Shown here piece after piece: positions 57,526-64,000 of a stretch of 64,000 bases of DNA (position 1 is the stretch's first letter; every line of letters starts with the position of its first letter). Position numbers and translations under genes: made by a program. Source of the stretch: an uncultured Oscillospiraceae bacterium (lineage in GTDB: Bacteria; Bacillota; Clostridia; Oscillospirales; Oscillospiraceae). The stretch covers positions 186,001-250,000 of the forward strand of contig CAJURY010000001.1 in assembly GCA_910589155.1 (NCBI GenBank), written 5' to 3'. Under the pieces are notes generated by a model. That model made no database searches, was not told the origin of the DNA, and worked only from the letters and a program-made list of their open reading frames with translations.

Positions 57526-58281
57526 TTAATCAACCGCCTTTCTGGGATTTAAGTCTAAATCAATCTGAGAAAACCACGCGCCAAGGGTTTGCAGAATGTT
57601 TTCCCTTTCTGCCAACGCCAGCGTCATTTGTTCCTTCGTCACCTGCAATCGAGCGGCGTCGTGAAATAATCGTACGCGAAAGTCACGAAACCCCAGAAAA
57701 GACAAAGCGTTTTCCGCTTTTTCAATGCGCTGTAAATCCTCCGCCGTAATGTGCTGCCCAGCGGGAATTCTGGTAGCAAGGCAGGCATAGGATGGCTTGT
57801 CCCACAAAAAAAGACCGGCGGCTTTGGAAGCTTCCCGCACCTGTTTTTTTGTAACGCCGCAAAGCCGCAAGGGAGAGAGTACAGAAAGCTCTGTAAGCGC
57901 CTGCATACCGGGGCGGTCGCCTGCGTCGTCGGAAGCGTTGGTGCCATCCAACAAAACGGAGAAACCATCCTTGGCTGCCGCCTGGGCAATTGCGCTGAAA
58001 ATGGTGTGTTTGCAATAATAGCATCGATTATAGGGATTGGAAGCAATTTGCTCCTTTGATAAAACGTCCATTTCCAAAACCTTTAAGGGCAGCTTTAAAA
58101 TGTTGCAAAAGCGTTTTGCATCCGCAAGCTCAAAGGCGGGCTGGAAGGCGGAACGAACATAGTAAACGCCGATTTCGCAGCCGGCATTTTTCGCTGCCCA
58201 CAAAACATACGCAGAGTCAACGCCGCCGGAAAAAGCCACCGACACCCGACGGTATTTTTCAAAAAAAGAACACAAATCCAT
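57526..58281 (-). CDS. larE: Pyridinium-3,5-bisthiocarboxylic acid mononucleotide synthase LarE
   Basis: 251 aa. LarE activates the carboxylates with ATP and donates sulfur from its own Cys. PP-loop SGGVDSAY (18-25), NRCYYCKHTIF (85-95) and the sacrificial Cys167 in PSYACLATRIPAG are present. First gene of larE-larB-larC. larA (lactate racemase) is absent from the window. Confidence 0.95.
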   Translation of the reverse strand: MDLCSFFEKYRRVSVAFSGGVDSAYVLWAAKNAGCEIGVYYVRSAFQPAFELADAKRFCNILKLPLKVLEMDVLSKEQIASNPYNRCYYCKHTIFSAIAQAAAKDGFSVLLDGTNASDDAGDRPGMQALTELSVLSPLRLCGVTKKQVREASKAAGLFLWDKPSYACLATRIPAGQHITAEDLQRIEKAENALSFLGFRDFRVRLFHDAARLQVTKEQMTLALAERENILQTLGAWFSQIDLDLNPRKAVD

Positions 58282-58344
58282 TTGCGCACCCCCTTTCCAT
58301 ATTTTTTTATTTTAACAAAGAATCCAGCGTTCGTCAATTGCACC

Positions 58345-58373
58345 TTGCGGTAAAAAACGAACAATGCTATAAT
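58345..58373 (+). promoter_or_regulatory. Promoter of the GNAT gene at 58397
   Basis: TTGCGG, 17-nt spacer, TATAAT. Confidence 0.6.
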
Positions 58374-58396
58374 AAAGAAAAAACGGGAGATAAAAA

Positions 58397-59176
58397 GTGG
58401 AGAACAGAGAAATATTGCAAATTGCTTTGGAGCAGTCCGCGCGAGACTGCAACTGCGCCCCGTCGGATTTTCTTTGCGGTCAAAATATTTTGGTTCCATT
58501 CGCTCTGAAAGCCGGCGTAAGGAGCTATTACAAGGAGCCTATCGCCTGTCATCTGGTTTCCTACGGGAGCAATATCGTCGCTTCCGTGCAGCCAGAATAC
58601 ATGGAGCTTGTCAATGCGTATTTGAATCAATTTGAATTTTTTCACTGCTTTGAAACGCCAAATCTGCATTGGCTGGACAGCCGCCTGGAAACCATGGGGC
58701 AAAAAATATGCTTTATGGCGGAGTATTATCTACCGGATGTAGAAAGACTGCGCCCTATAAACTGCGATTATGAATTAAAGCTGCTCAAGCAGCCCGATTT
58801 TGCGGATTTCTATAAACCTGAATGGAGCAACGCTTTATGCGCGGAGCGAAAAACGCTGGATGTGCTGGGCGTTGGGGCGTATGACTGCGGTAAGCTTGTG
58901 GGACTTGCAGGATGCTCCGCCGACTGCGAAACAATGTGGCAGATCGGCGTGGATGTTTTGCCGGAATATCGCAGGCAGGGAATTGCCGCCGCTTTAACCA
59001 GTCGCTTGGCTGTGGAAATTTTGAATAGAGGAAAGGTTCCATTTTACTGCTCGGCCTGGTCGAATATCCGATCGGTTCGCAACGCAATCAAAAGCGGGTT
59101 CCTCCCGGCCTGGGTGGAAATGACCGCAAAGCCAAAAGAGATAGTAGATCAAATGAACGATTCGCTGGAAAATTAA
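58397..59176 (+). CDS. GNAT family N-acetyltransferase
   Basis: 259 aa. Divergent N-terminal half, then a C-terminal GNAT domain with QIGVDVLPEYRRQGIAAALTSRL as the acetyl-CoA loop and CSAWSNIRSVRNAIKSGF. Start GTG 58397 after GGGAG. Substrate unknown. Divergent from larE. Confidence 0.85.
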   Translation: MENREILQIALEQSARDCNCAPSDFLCGQNILVPFALKAGVRSYYKEPIACHLVSYGSNIVASVQPEYMELVNAYLNQFEFFHCFETPNLHWLDSRLETMGQKICFMAEYYLPDVERLRPINCDYELKLLKQPDFADFYKPEWSNALCAERKTLDVLGVGAYDCGKLVGLAGCSADCETMWQIGVDVLPEYRRQGIAAALTSRLAVEILNRGKVPFYCSAWSNIRSVRNAIKSGFLPAWVEMTAKPKEIVDQMNDSLEN

Positions 59177-59206
59177 GGCAGTTCTGGGGGGAACTGCCTT
59201 AGGCGT
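59174..59206 (+). terminator. Terminator of the GNAT gene
   Basis: Stem AAGGCAGTTC / GAACTGCCTT, then GTTTTTC a few bases later. Confidence 0.8.
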
Positions 59207-59313
59207 TTTTCTGGTCTAAAATAACGGACGCGTCTATAATATCTTATTGCGTTAGTATTTTCAAGGTATCTGCAAACCGTTTTTGCGGAACTGTAAAACA
59301 GACGAAAATCCTT

Positions 59314-59342
59314 TTGCACTTTTCGAGCGGGTGTGCTATAAT
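59314..59342 (+). promoter_or_regulatory. Promoter of the membrane/ASKHA cluster
   Basis: TTGCAC, 17-nt spacer, TATAAT. Confidence 0.65.
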
Positions 59343-59386
59343 AAACGTAAATTTGACATTTATCATTGATTAAGGAGGGGTTGGTT

Positions 59387-59752
59387 GTGCAAGCGCAAAA
59401 AGTAAAAGGCTATGCGGCTGATTTTTCTAGGATTGTCAGTACGACATGGGCGTTTCTTTTTAAATATCGTAAAATTTTCCTGGCGGTTCCCGTGGTTATA
59501 GCCGCAATTTACTTGGCGATGCGGGGTTTGGCGCAATTGCCGGATGCTGTTGGCGTCATTTTAAATACCCAAGGGATGTTTTCTGTCAGTATTTCCAAAG
59601 GGACGGCTGTTTGGGGCAGCTTTGGCATTACCATGCTGTGCGTGGCGCTGATGTGTTTGTCCAGAAAAGTTTTGTACCCTTGGCTGGTGTCATGGTTCAG
59701 TTTGGCGCTTCCTATTTTGCTCATGGCGCTGAATTATTTTGTCCATATGTAG
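59387..59752 (+). CDS. Small membrane protein, unknown
   Basis: 121 aa from GTG 59387, with AAGGAGG 8 nt upstream. Three membrane helices (about 27-42, 70-88, 98-117). No family recognised. First of three closely spaced genes (14 nt to the next). Confidence 0.75.
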   Translation: MQAQKVKGYAADFSRIVSTTWAFLFKYRKIFLAVPVVIAAIYLAMRGLAQLPDAVGVILNTQGMFSVSISKGTAVWGSFGITMLCVALMCLSRKVLYPWLVSWFSLALPILLMALNYFVHM

Positions 59753-59766
59753 AGGAGCGCAGTGGG

Positions 59767-60639
59767 ATGAAAAAATCTTCCAGGAAAAAGCAAAATACAA
59801 AAAGTCCCAGCGATAGCATCCGCGCTCAGATTAAGCAGAAAAAAGGACTGGCCACGGTTTATTTTTTACTGCGGCTTTCCGTTATTTTAACGATGGTCGC
59901 GCAGATTTATAACCGAAATTTTGAAAACGTGTATCTTTGCATTTTAACGTTGGTTTTATTTATGCTGCCGGCCATATTTGAGCGGAAGCTGCACATTGAT
60001 GTGCCGGATACGCTGGAAGTGATTGTCCTGCTTTTTATTTACGCGGCGGAAATTCTGGGCGAGATCAGGGAATACTACATCGCAGTGCCCTTCTGGGATG
60101 ATTTGCTCCATACCACCAACGGCTTTTTGTGTGCCGCCATTGGCTTTTCTTTGGTTAATTTGCTAAACAAGGATGAACGGGTGGAATTTCAACTTTCTCC
60201 TGCATATATGGCGCTGATGGCATTCTGTTTTTCTATGACCATCGGCGTACTGTGGGAATTTTTTGAGTGGGGGGCGGATACCTTCCTCCATGCGGATATG
60301 CAAAAGGATGAAATTATTCATGCCATAAACTCTGTCAATCTGGATCCTTTGGGCAGAAATGTCCCCCATTATATCAGCGATATTACGGACGTTATTCTCG
60401 TACAGGCCGACGGTACCCAGCGAGCTTTGGGACTGGGCGGCTATCTGGACATTGGTCTCATTGATACCATGACGGATCTATTTGTCAATTTTATCGGCGC
60501 TACCGTATTTTCTCTCATTGGCTACTTTTGTATGAAGTTCAAAAAGCGCAGTAACATTGTAAGAAGTCTGGTTCCCAGAAAAATAAAGCTGGGATTGGAG
60601 CTTTCAGAAGGAGAGGACGCAAATGGATGCGCTGAGTAA
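59767..60639 (+). CDS. DUF2238/YjdF-like membrane protein
   Basis: 290 aa. Basic N-terminus (KKSSRKKQNTK), about six membrane helices, and the motif WDDLLHTTNGFLCAAIGFSL followed by GVLWEFFEWGAD, as in YjdF (DUF2238) proteins. A DITDVILVQADGTQR loop and a basic C-terminus lie on the inside. Function unknown. Its end overlaps the ASKHA gene by 17 nt. Confidence 0.8.
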   Translation: MKKSSRKKQNTKSPSDSIRAQIKQKKGLATVYFLLRLSVILTMVAQIYNRNFENVYLCILTLVLFMLPAIFERKLHIDVPDTLEVIVLLFIYAAEILGEIREYYIAVPFWDDLLHTTNGFLCAAIGFSLVNLLNKDERVEFQLSPAYMALMAFCFSMTIGVLWEFFEWGADTFLHADMQKDEIIHAINSVNLDPLGRNVPHYISDITDVILVQADGTQRALGLGGYLDIGLIDTMTDLFVNFIGATVFSLIGYFCMKFKKRSNIVRSLVPRKIKLGLELSEGEDANGCAE

Positions 60640-62131
60640 AAAAATCTATTTGATTTTGGAGCCTCCCACAGAGGAGGATCCCAGAGCGGACAAACAGAGA
60701 ATTTTAGATGGTCTGCCGGAAGGCATTGGCCATGTTGTCATGGGCTTGAAAGCCATGCGCAGCTTGTATCCCATTTGTGAAAAAGCAAACTGGCGCATTA
60801 CGGTAAGTCTTGCATGGAATGGAAGCTGCTGGGAGATCTACCGGATAGAACCGGGGGATACCAGAATTCGCAGCTTCGGCATTGCGGCGGATCTGGGCAG
60901 TACCACAGTCTGTATGCGCTTGATTGATTTGAATACTGGGCGCGTTTTGGCGCAAAGCAGCGCCTACAATCGGCAGATTGCCTTTGGCGAGGATATTTTG
61001 ACCCGCGTATTTTATTGTAAGGGTCAGCCGGCGCGGTTGGAAGAAGTACGCCTTGCCACCATTGAAACCTTCCGGGAAGTGATGGACGAGCTGTCTCAGA
61101 AAAGCGGCCTGGACTTAACTGCCTGCGGCGCGATGGTTGTCGCCGGCAATACCACAATGATGCATTTCTTGTTAGGGCTTGATCCTTTTTCCGTGTTCGC
61201 ATCGCCCTATGCCCCAAGAGCGTCTGAATTTGGTTTTTTGCGCGGGGAAGAGTTGGGGCTTCCTATAGAGGGCTACGTCTATTGTTATCCATGCCTAGCC
61301 AACTACCTGGGCGGCGATATCATCAGCGGCATGATCGCCACCGGCCTTCCTGAGCGGGAGGGCATCAGCGTTTTTCTGGACATCGGCACCAACGGCGAAC
61401 TCGTCGTAGGCAATCGGGATTTTCTGCTGTCCGGCGCCGGCGCAGCCGGTCCCGCACTGGAGGGCGGCGTGGTAAAAACCGGCATGCGCGCGGTAGACGG
61501 CGCTGTATCCGCCGTTCGTTTGGAAGAGGGAACATTCCACCTGACGGTTCTTGGAGGCGGTACGCCAAAAGGACTTTGCGGCAGCGGCATTGTGGATCTC
61601 ATCGCGCAGCTATACCTGGCAGGCTATATTGACCTGCGTGGGAAGTTCACGCAGGATGCACCGCATCTGGTTGAGGAGAACGGAAATATAGGCATTGGTT
61701 ATGGCCCTGGCTTGTACTTCTGGGAAAGCGACATACAAGCGTTTTTAAACACCAAGGCTGCGGCGAATACGATGGTAGAATATATGCTGGATCAGATTGG
61801 TATTCCCATGGAGCAGGTAGATAGATTTTATGTTGCAGGCGCGTTTGGAACCCATCTGGACAAGGAATCCGCCGTAACCATTGGCTTGTACCCGGATATG
61901 GAGCGGCAGCGTATTATCAGCGCGGGCAACAGCTCTCTGGAGGGCGCGCAGCTTTTGCTTTGCAACAAGGACAAGCTGGTGCTTCTGGAAAGCATTTTGG
62001 GAAAAATGGAGTATGTGCAGTTCGGCGCGGTTGCGGATTTCATCGATCGTATGAGGGCTGCCAAAGCCATCCCGCATACGGATATGCGGCGCTATCCCAG
62101 CGTGCAGGAAAAACTGGCAAAAAGAAAATAG
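60623..62131 (+). CDS. ASKHA-domain (DUF4445) protein, RACE-like but without ferredoxin domain
   Basis: 502 aa. The N-terminus KIYLILEPPTEEDPRADKQR matches the linker that follows the [2Fe-2S] domain in reductive activators of corrinoid enzymes (RACE/RamA-like); no Cys-rich ferredoxin domain precedes it. Then come the ASKHA ATPase motifs FGIAADLGSTTVC, VVAGNTTMMHFLLGL, FLDIGTNGEL and GLCGSGIVDLI. RACE proteins use ATP to reduce Co(II) corrinoid; without its own cluster this one would need an external electron donor or has another role. No corrinoid or methyltransferase gene is near. Confidence 0.88.
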   Translation: MDALSKKIYLILEPPTEEDPRADKQRILDGLPEGIGHVVMGLKAMRSLYPICEKANWRITVSLAWNGSCWEIYRIEPGDTRIRSFGIAADLGSTTVCMRLIDLNTGRVLAQSSAYNRQIAFGEDILTRVFYCKGQPARLEEVRLATIETFREVMDELSQKSGLDLTACGAMVVAGNTTMMHFLLGLDPFSVFASPYAPRASEFGFLRGEELGLPIEGYVYCYPCLANYLGGDIISGMIATGLPEREGISVFLDIGTNGELVVGNRDFLLSGAGAAGPALEGGVVKTGMRAVDGAVSAVRLEEGTFHLTVLGGGTPKGLCGSGIVDLIAQLYLAGYIDLRGKFTQDAPHLVEENGNIGIGYGPGLYFWESDIQAFLNTKAAANTMVEYMLDQIGIPMEQVDRFYVAGAFGTHLDKESAVTIGLYPDMERQRIISAGNSSLEGAQLLLCNKDKLVLLESILGKMEYVQFGAVADFIDRMRAAKAIPHTDMRRYPSVQEKLAKRK

Positions 62132-62136
62132 AAAAG

Positions 62137-62178
62137 TAAAAAACAGGCAGGAAAGTCCTTCCTGCCTGTTTTCTTAAT
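62137..62178 (+). terminator. Terminator of the membrane/ASKHA cluster
   Basis: Stem AAAACAGGCAGGAA / TTCCTGCCTGTTTT with a 5-nt loop; 6 nt after the stop. Confidence 0.92.
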
Positions 62179-62223
62179 TTCGTTCCTTCGCCTTCCCGGC
62201 GGGGGAATTTTCTTTTCAAAAAA

Positions 62224-62712
62224 TCAATAATAAAATCCTTCCTGCTTTAAGAGTTTGGCAAATTCAAAAATGACCTTACCGCTAGATGCAAAGGGAAATA
62301 CAAAAGAGAATCCGATTTCGGCTTCCTTACAATGACGGATATTTGTTTTTAAATCCTGCAAAGTCTGTCCTCTATGAAAGAAATCCGCAAGATAGTCCTC
62401 CACACCGAAAGCCTCAAATTCAAACGCCATTATTTTATCATACGAATACGCCAGCGCGGCGTCTCGTTTCAGTTTTGTCGATACCGCAATATGGTCAAAC
62501 TGAATCTCAATGTCGCAGAGGCTTTTTATGCTGATTACTGGAATGGGGTAGGAATCTCTGCACCATTTGCCAGCCTCATTTTTCTGATAGTGTCCGTTAT
62601 ACCAACCGGACGCAATTTCAAATATTTCATGTGACAACGAATGCATAAGTTCCGCTTGCTTTTCTTCCGATCGCGCATAGACAGCATTGATTTCAGGCAG
62701 TATTTTTATCAC
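62224..62712 (-). CDS. Hypothetical protein
   Basis: 162 aa from GTG 62712, with AGGAGG well placed upstream. No membrane segment or signal; mixed alpha/beta look (CDIEIQFDHIAVSTKLKRDA, YDKIMAFEFEAFGVEDYLAD). A Trp-rich stretch (SGWYNGHYQKNEAGKWCRD) may bind a ligand. No family recognised. Lies alone between convergent and divergent genes. Confidence 0.7.
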   Translation of the reverse strand: MIKILPEINAVYARSEEKQAELMHSLSHEIFEIASGWYNGHYQKNEAGKWCRDSYPIPVISIKSLCDIEIQFDHIAVSTKLKRDAALAYSYDKIMAFEFEAFGVEDYLADFFHRGQTLQDLKTNIRHCKEAEIGFSFVFPFASSGKVIFEFAKLLKQEGFYY

Positions 62713-62751
62713 TTTCAGTTTCCTCCTGTATGCAAACATATAATCGATCTT

Positions 62752-62780
62752 ACTATAGCATATGGGCGCCGGTCCTGCAA
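62752..62780 (-). promoter_or_regulatory. Promoter of the hypothetical gene at 62712
   Basis: TTGCAG (62780-62775), 17-nt spacer, TATAGT (62757-62752) on the minus strand. Confidence 0.6.
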
Positions 62781-62883
62781 TCACAAAAAATCCTTGGTAT
62801 GCAAGCGGATTAAAAAACGCTTCTGCGTACTTGGCATATCCCAGGCAAACAAGCATAGGATGAAGCAGAAGGAGTGGATGGAC

Positions 62884-63306
62884 ATGACAAAGAAAAGCAA
62901 CGCACGCCCAACGGGCATGGTAAAAGCGGTTGGCCTTGGACTTTGCGCAAGTCTGGCAATTACTGCGATTCTGATTTTTATTTGCGCAAAGCTGATTGAA
63001 GGTGAACGGATCGGGGAGGGGAGCGTTGGCGGCGCAGCCATGGTAATCTTGTTTCTAAGCACCGCCGTTGGCGCTGTCACATCGGCTGTACTGCTTGGCA
63101 AGCAAAAGCTGGTTGCTGCAGTGGCGCTGGCAGGAACTTATTTTCTGACGCTGTTGGGTCTTGGCGCCGCGCTTTTCGGCGGACACTTCACAGGGATTCC
63201 GGTGACGGCCGCCATCATTTTGGGCACAGGCGCGCTGATTGGCATCCTGTCTGCCGGCGGCAAAAAATCAGGCGCTAAAAAATACAGAAAGTATAAAATT
63301 CATTAA
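62884..63306 (+). CDS. TIGR04086 family membrane protein
   Basis: 140 aa from ATG 62884 (AAGGAG 9 nt upstream; ATG 62878 is too close). Four membrane helices (about 14-35, 47-68, 75-95, 100-122) with a basic N-terminus and the C-terminal GGKKSGAKKYRKYK. The layout fits the TIGR04086 family of small clostridial membrane proteins of unknown function. Confidence 0.75.
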   Translation: MTKKSNARPTGMVKAVGLGLCASLAITAILIFICAKLIEGERIGEGSVGGAAMVILFLSTAVGAVTSAVLLGKQKLVAAVALAGTYFLTLLGLGAALFGGHFTGIPVTAAIILGTGALIGILSAGGKKSGAKKYRKYKIH

Positions 63307-63323
63307 AATTGTACAAAATCTCA

Positions 63324-63344
63324 TAGGTAAATATAATTTACCTA
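63324..63344. repeat. Perfect palindrome after the TIGR04086 gene
   Basis: TAGGTAAAT-ata-ATTTACCTA; AT-rich, no T-run, so an operator is as likely as a weak terminator. Confidence 0.6.
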
Positions 63345-63461
63345 AATTGCAGGATTTTGCGGTGCGAAATGCAAGAGCATATTTGCCTACCTCTTCGCAT
63401 TTTAGCCACAATATCTTGAAATACATGTTTTTGCGTGTGGAAAATTTACGCAAGTTCAAAG

Positions 63462-63559
63462 GTTTACATAACAACGTTTACATAAGATATGTACATAATT
63501 GACAAAAATTAACTTTTTGCCCAGCAAGACTTGAAATTCAGGTCATTTTCGAGTATAGT
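63462..63559 (+). promoter_or_regulatory. Tandem direct repeats and promoter before the last gene
   Basis: GTTTACATAA at 63462 and 63476 and the variant ATGTACATAA at 63489 form three direct repeats 13-14 nt apart. About 30 nt downstream is TTGAAA (63531-63536), a 17-nt spacer and TATAGT (63554-63559). The rest of the 336-nt gap holds no gene I can see. Confidence 0.6.
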
Positions 63560-63642
63560 AATAGCACGCCCCGTGGATACGATGCTGTGCTTGGAATATC
63601 CGCTATACTCTGAACTTCCTGGGGATGTTGAATGGAGAGTGG

Positions 63643-64000
63643 ATGTTTATGCATAGTATTTTTTATCGTTATTTTAAGGGAAATCGCTTTTGCGCAATGG
63701 CCGCTGCCTTTTCCTTCGCTTTTTTGATATGCGTCTTTTTGGGCAGCTATTGCTATCAATCTTTCCCGGCAGGGGATGCGGATCAATGCCGCCAGTTGGT
63801 GCAATCCCAGACGAAGCTGCTTCCTAGTCTGCTGTGCGGCGTTGTCCCGCTTCTGATGGGCGCTATTTTGTACCTTGCTCCGAATGGCAAGCTGCTTTCC
63901 CTTCTTGCTCCGGCGTACTCCGGCTTTCTCATTGGCTACAGCGCATCGATGTTCGTTTATGAGCTTGGCTGGAGCGGTTGGCTTTTGGGGTCGGCCTTGT
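63643..64000 (+). CDS. Membrane protein, 3' truncated by the window edge
   Basis: 119 complete codons are visible. Start ATG 63643 (GGAG 5 nt upstream) or ATG 63649. A basic start (YRYFKGNRF) and three membrane helices (about 18-35, 60-78, 85-103) in the visible part. It may be SpoIIM-like, a sporulation membrane protein with a similar first helix pattern, but the visible part is too short to be sure. Confidence 0.55.
   Translation, partial: MFMHSIFYRYFKGNRFCAMAAAFSFAFLICVFLGSYCYQSFPAGDADQCRQLVQSQTKLLPSLLCGVVPLLMGAILYLAPNGKLLSLLAPAYSGFLIGYSASMFVYELGWSGWLLGSAL

Noticed and set aside
1..64000. CRISPR array or cas genes
   Set aside because: No regularly spaced repeat of 24-40 nt and no Cas-like protein was seen.

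Overview
The window looks like the chromosome of a spore-forming, anaerobic gut Firmicute of class Clostridia, most likely Oscillospiraceae/Ruminococcaceae (inferred from gene families, no species claimed). The supporting genes are type III glutamine synthetase, a DUF3794+LysM (SipL-like) spore protein, YgiQ radical SAM, anaerobic NrdG, an SLH-anchored surface lysozyme, a BceAB-type transporter with an intramembrane-sensing kinase, and LarE/B/C. GC content appears moderate and genes are densely packed. TTG and GTG starts with good Shine-Dalgarno sequences 7-10 nt upstream are common. No rRNA, CRISPR array, intact prophage, transposase or plasmid gene was seen. The only RNA gene found is tRNA-Ser(GGA); a tandem glycine riboswitch precedes glyA.

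Layout, 0-13.6 kb: a 5'-truncated GH24 lysozyme/InlB-repeat/SLH protein; a 40-codon gene coupled to truA and an ArsC-like gene; an AGCS symporter and a PLP aminotransferase; a GNAT; a WYL regulator; endonuclease IV; a fused FHA-RodA/FtsW gene with its penicillin-binding protein; a 50-aa membrane protein; a nitroreductase; and sipL behind a candidate SigE promoter. 13.7-23.2 kb: a minus-strand operon pap2-nrdG-dut-ygiQ-ssb; TIGR04255 and YugP-type protease genes on plus; riboswitch-controlled glyA; and a glycolipid glycosyltransferase with a CrtO-like acyltransferase.

23.4-29 kb: a Bce-like module with two response regulators in tandem, one kinase, and an ABC transporter whose promoter carries a direct-repeat operator. 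A 0.5-kb non-coding, hairpin-rich block follows. 29.5-44.7 kb: a GH3 NagZ-like lipid-anchored or membrane-anchored enzyme, a FAD/Rieske oxidoreductase, pyrG with a kinase-like gene, glnN with a structured leader, an aminotransferase, the trpS-tagO-wecB group (tRNA charging plus wall polymer precursor synthesis) and gltX.

44.7-54.6 kb: a three-gene cluster of unknown function, a YfcE phosphoesterase, a divergent DAP-decarboxylase-like protein, a PadR/DUF1700 pair divergent from an ECF sigma/anti-sigma-like pair, a TrxB-like flavoprotein, a frameshifted Cys-rich gene, a Dph6-like ATP pyrophosphatase, and a BlaI/M56 pair with two clear operators. tRNA-Ser then follows, with a second copy of its 3' end 363 nt away. 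55-64 kb: DUF308, larE-larB-larC without larA, a GNAT, a three-gene membrane/ASKHA cluster whose ASKHA protein resembles a corrinoid-activating RACE protein without its ferredoxin domain, an unrecognised gene, a TIGR04086 membrane protein, and a truncated membrane protein at the right edge.

Family names come from motif recognition by eye; no database search was run. The best leads for new biology are the 44.75-45.76 kb cluster, the glnN leader, the atypical tandem response regulators, the ferredoxin-less RACE-like cluster and the non-coding block at 29.0-29.5 kb.
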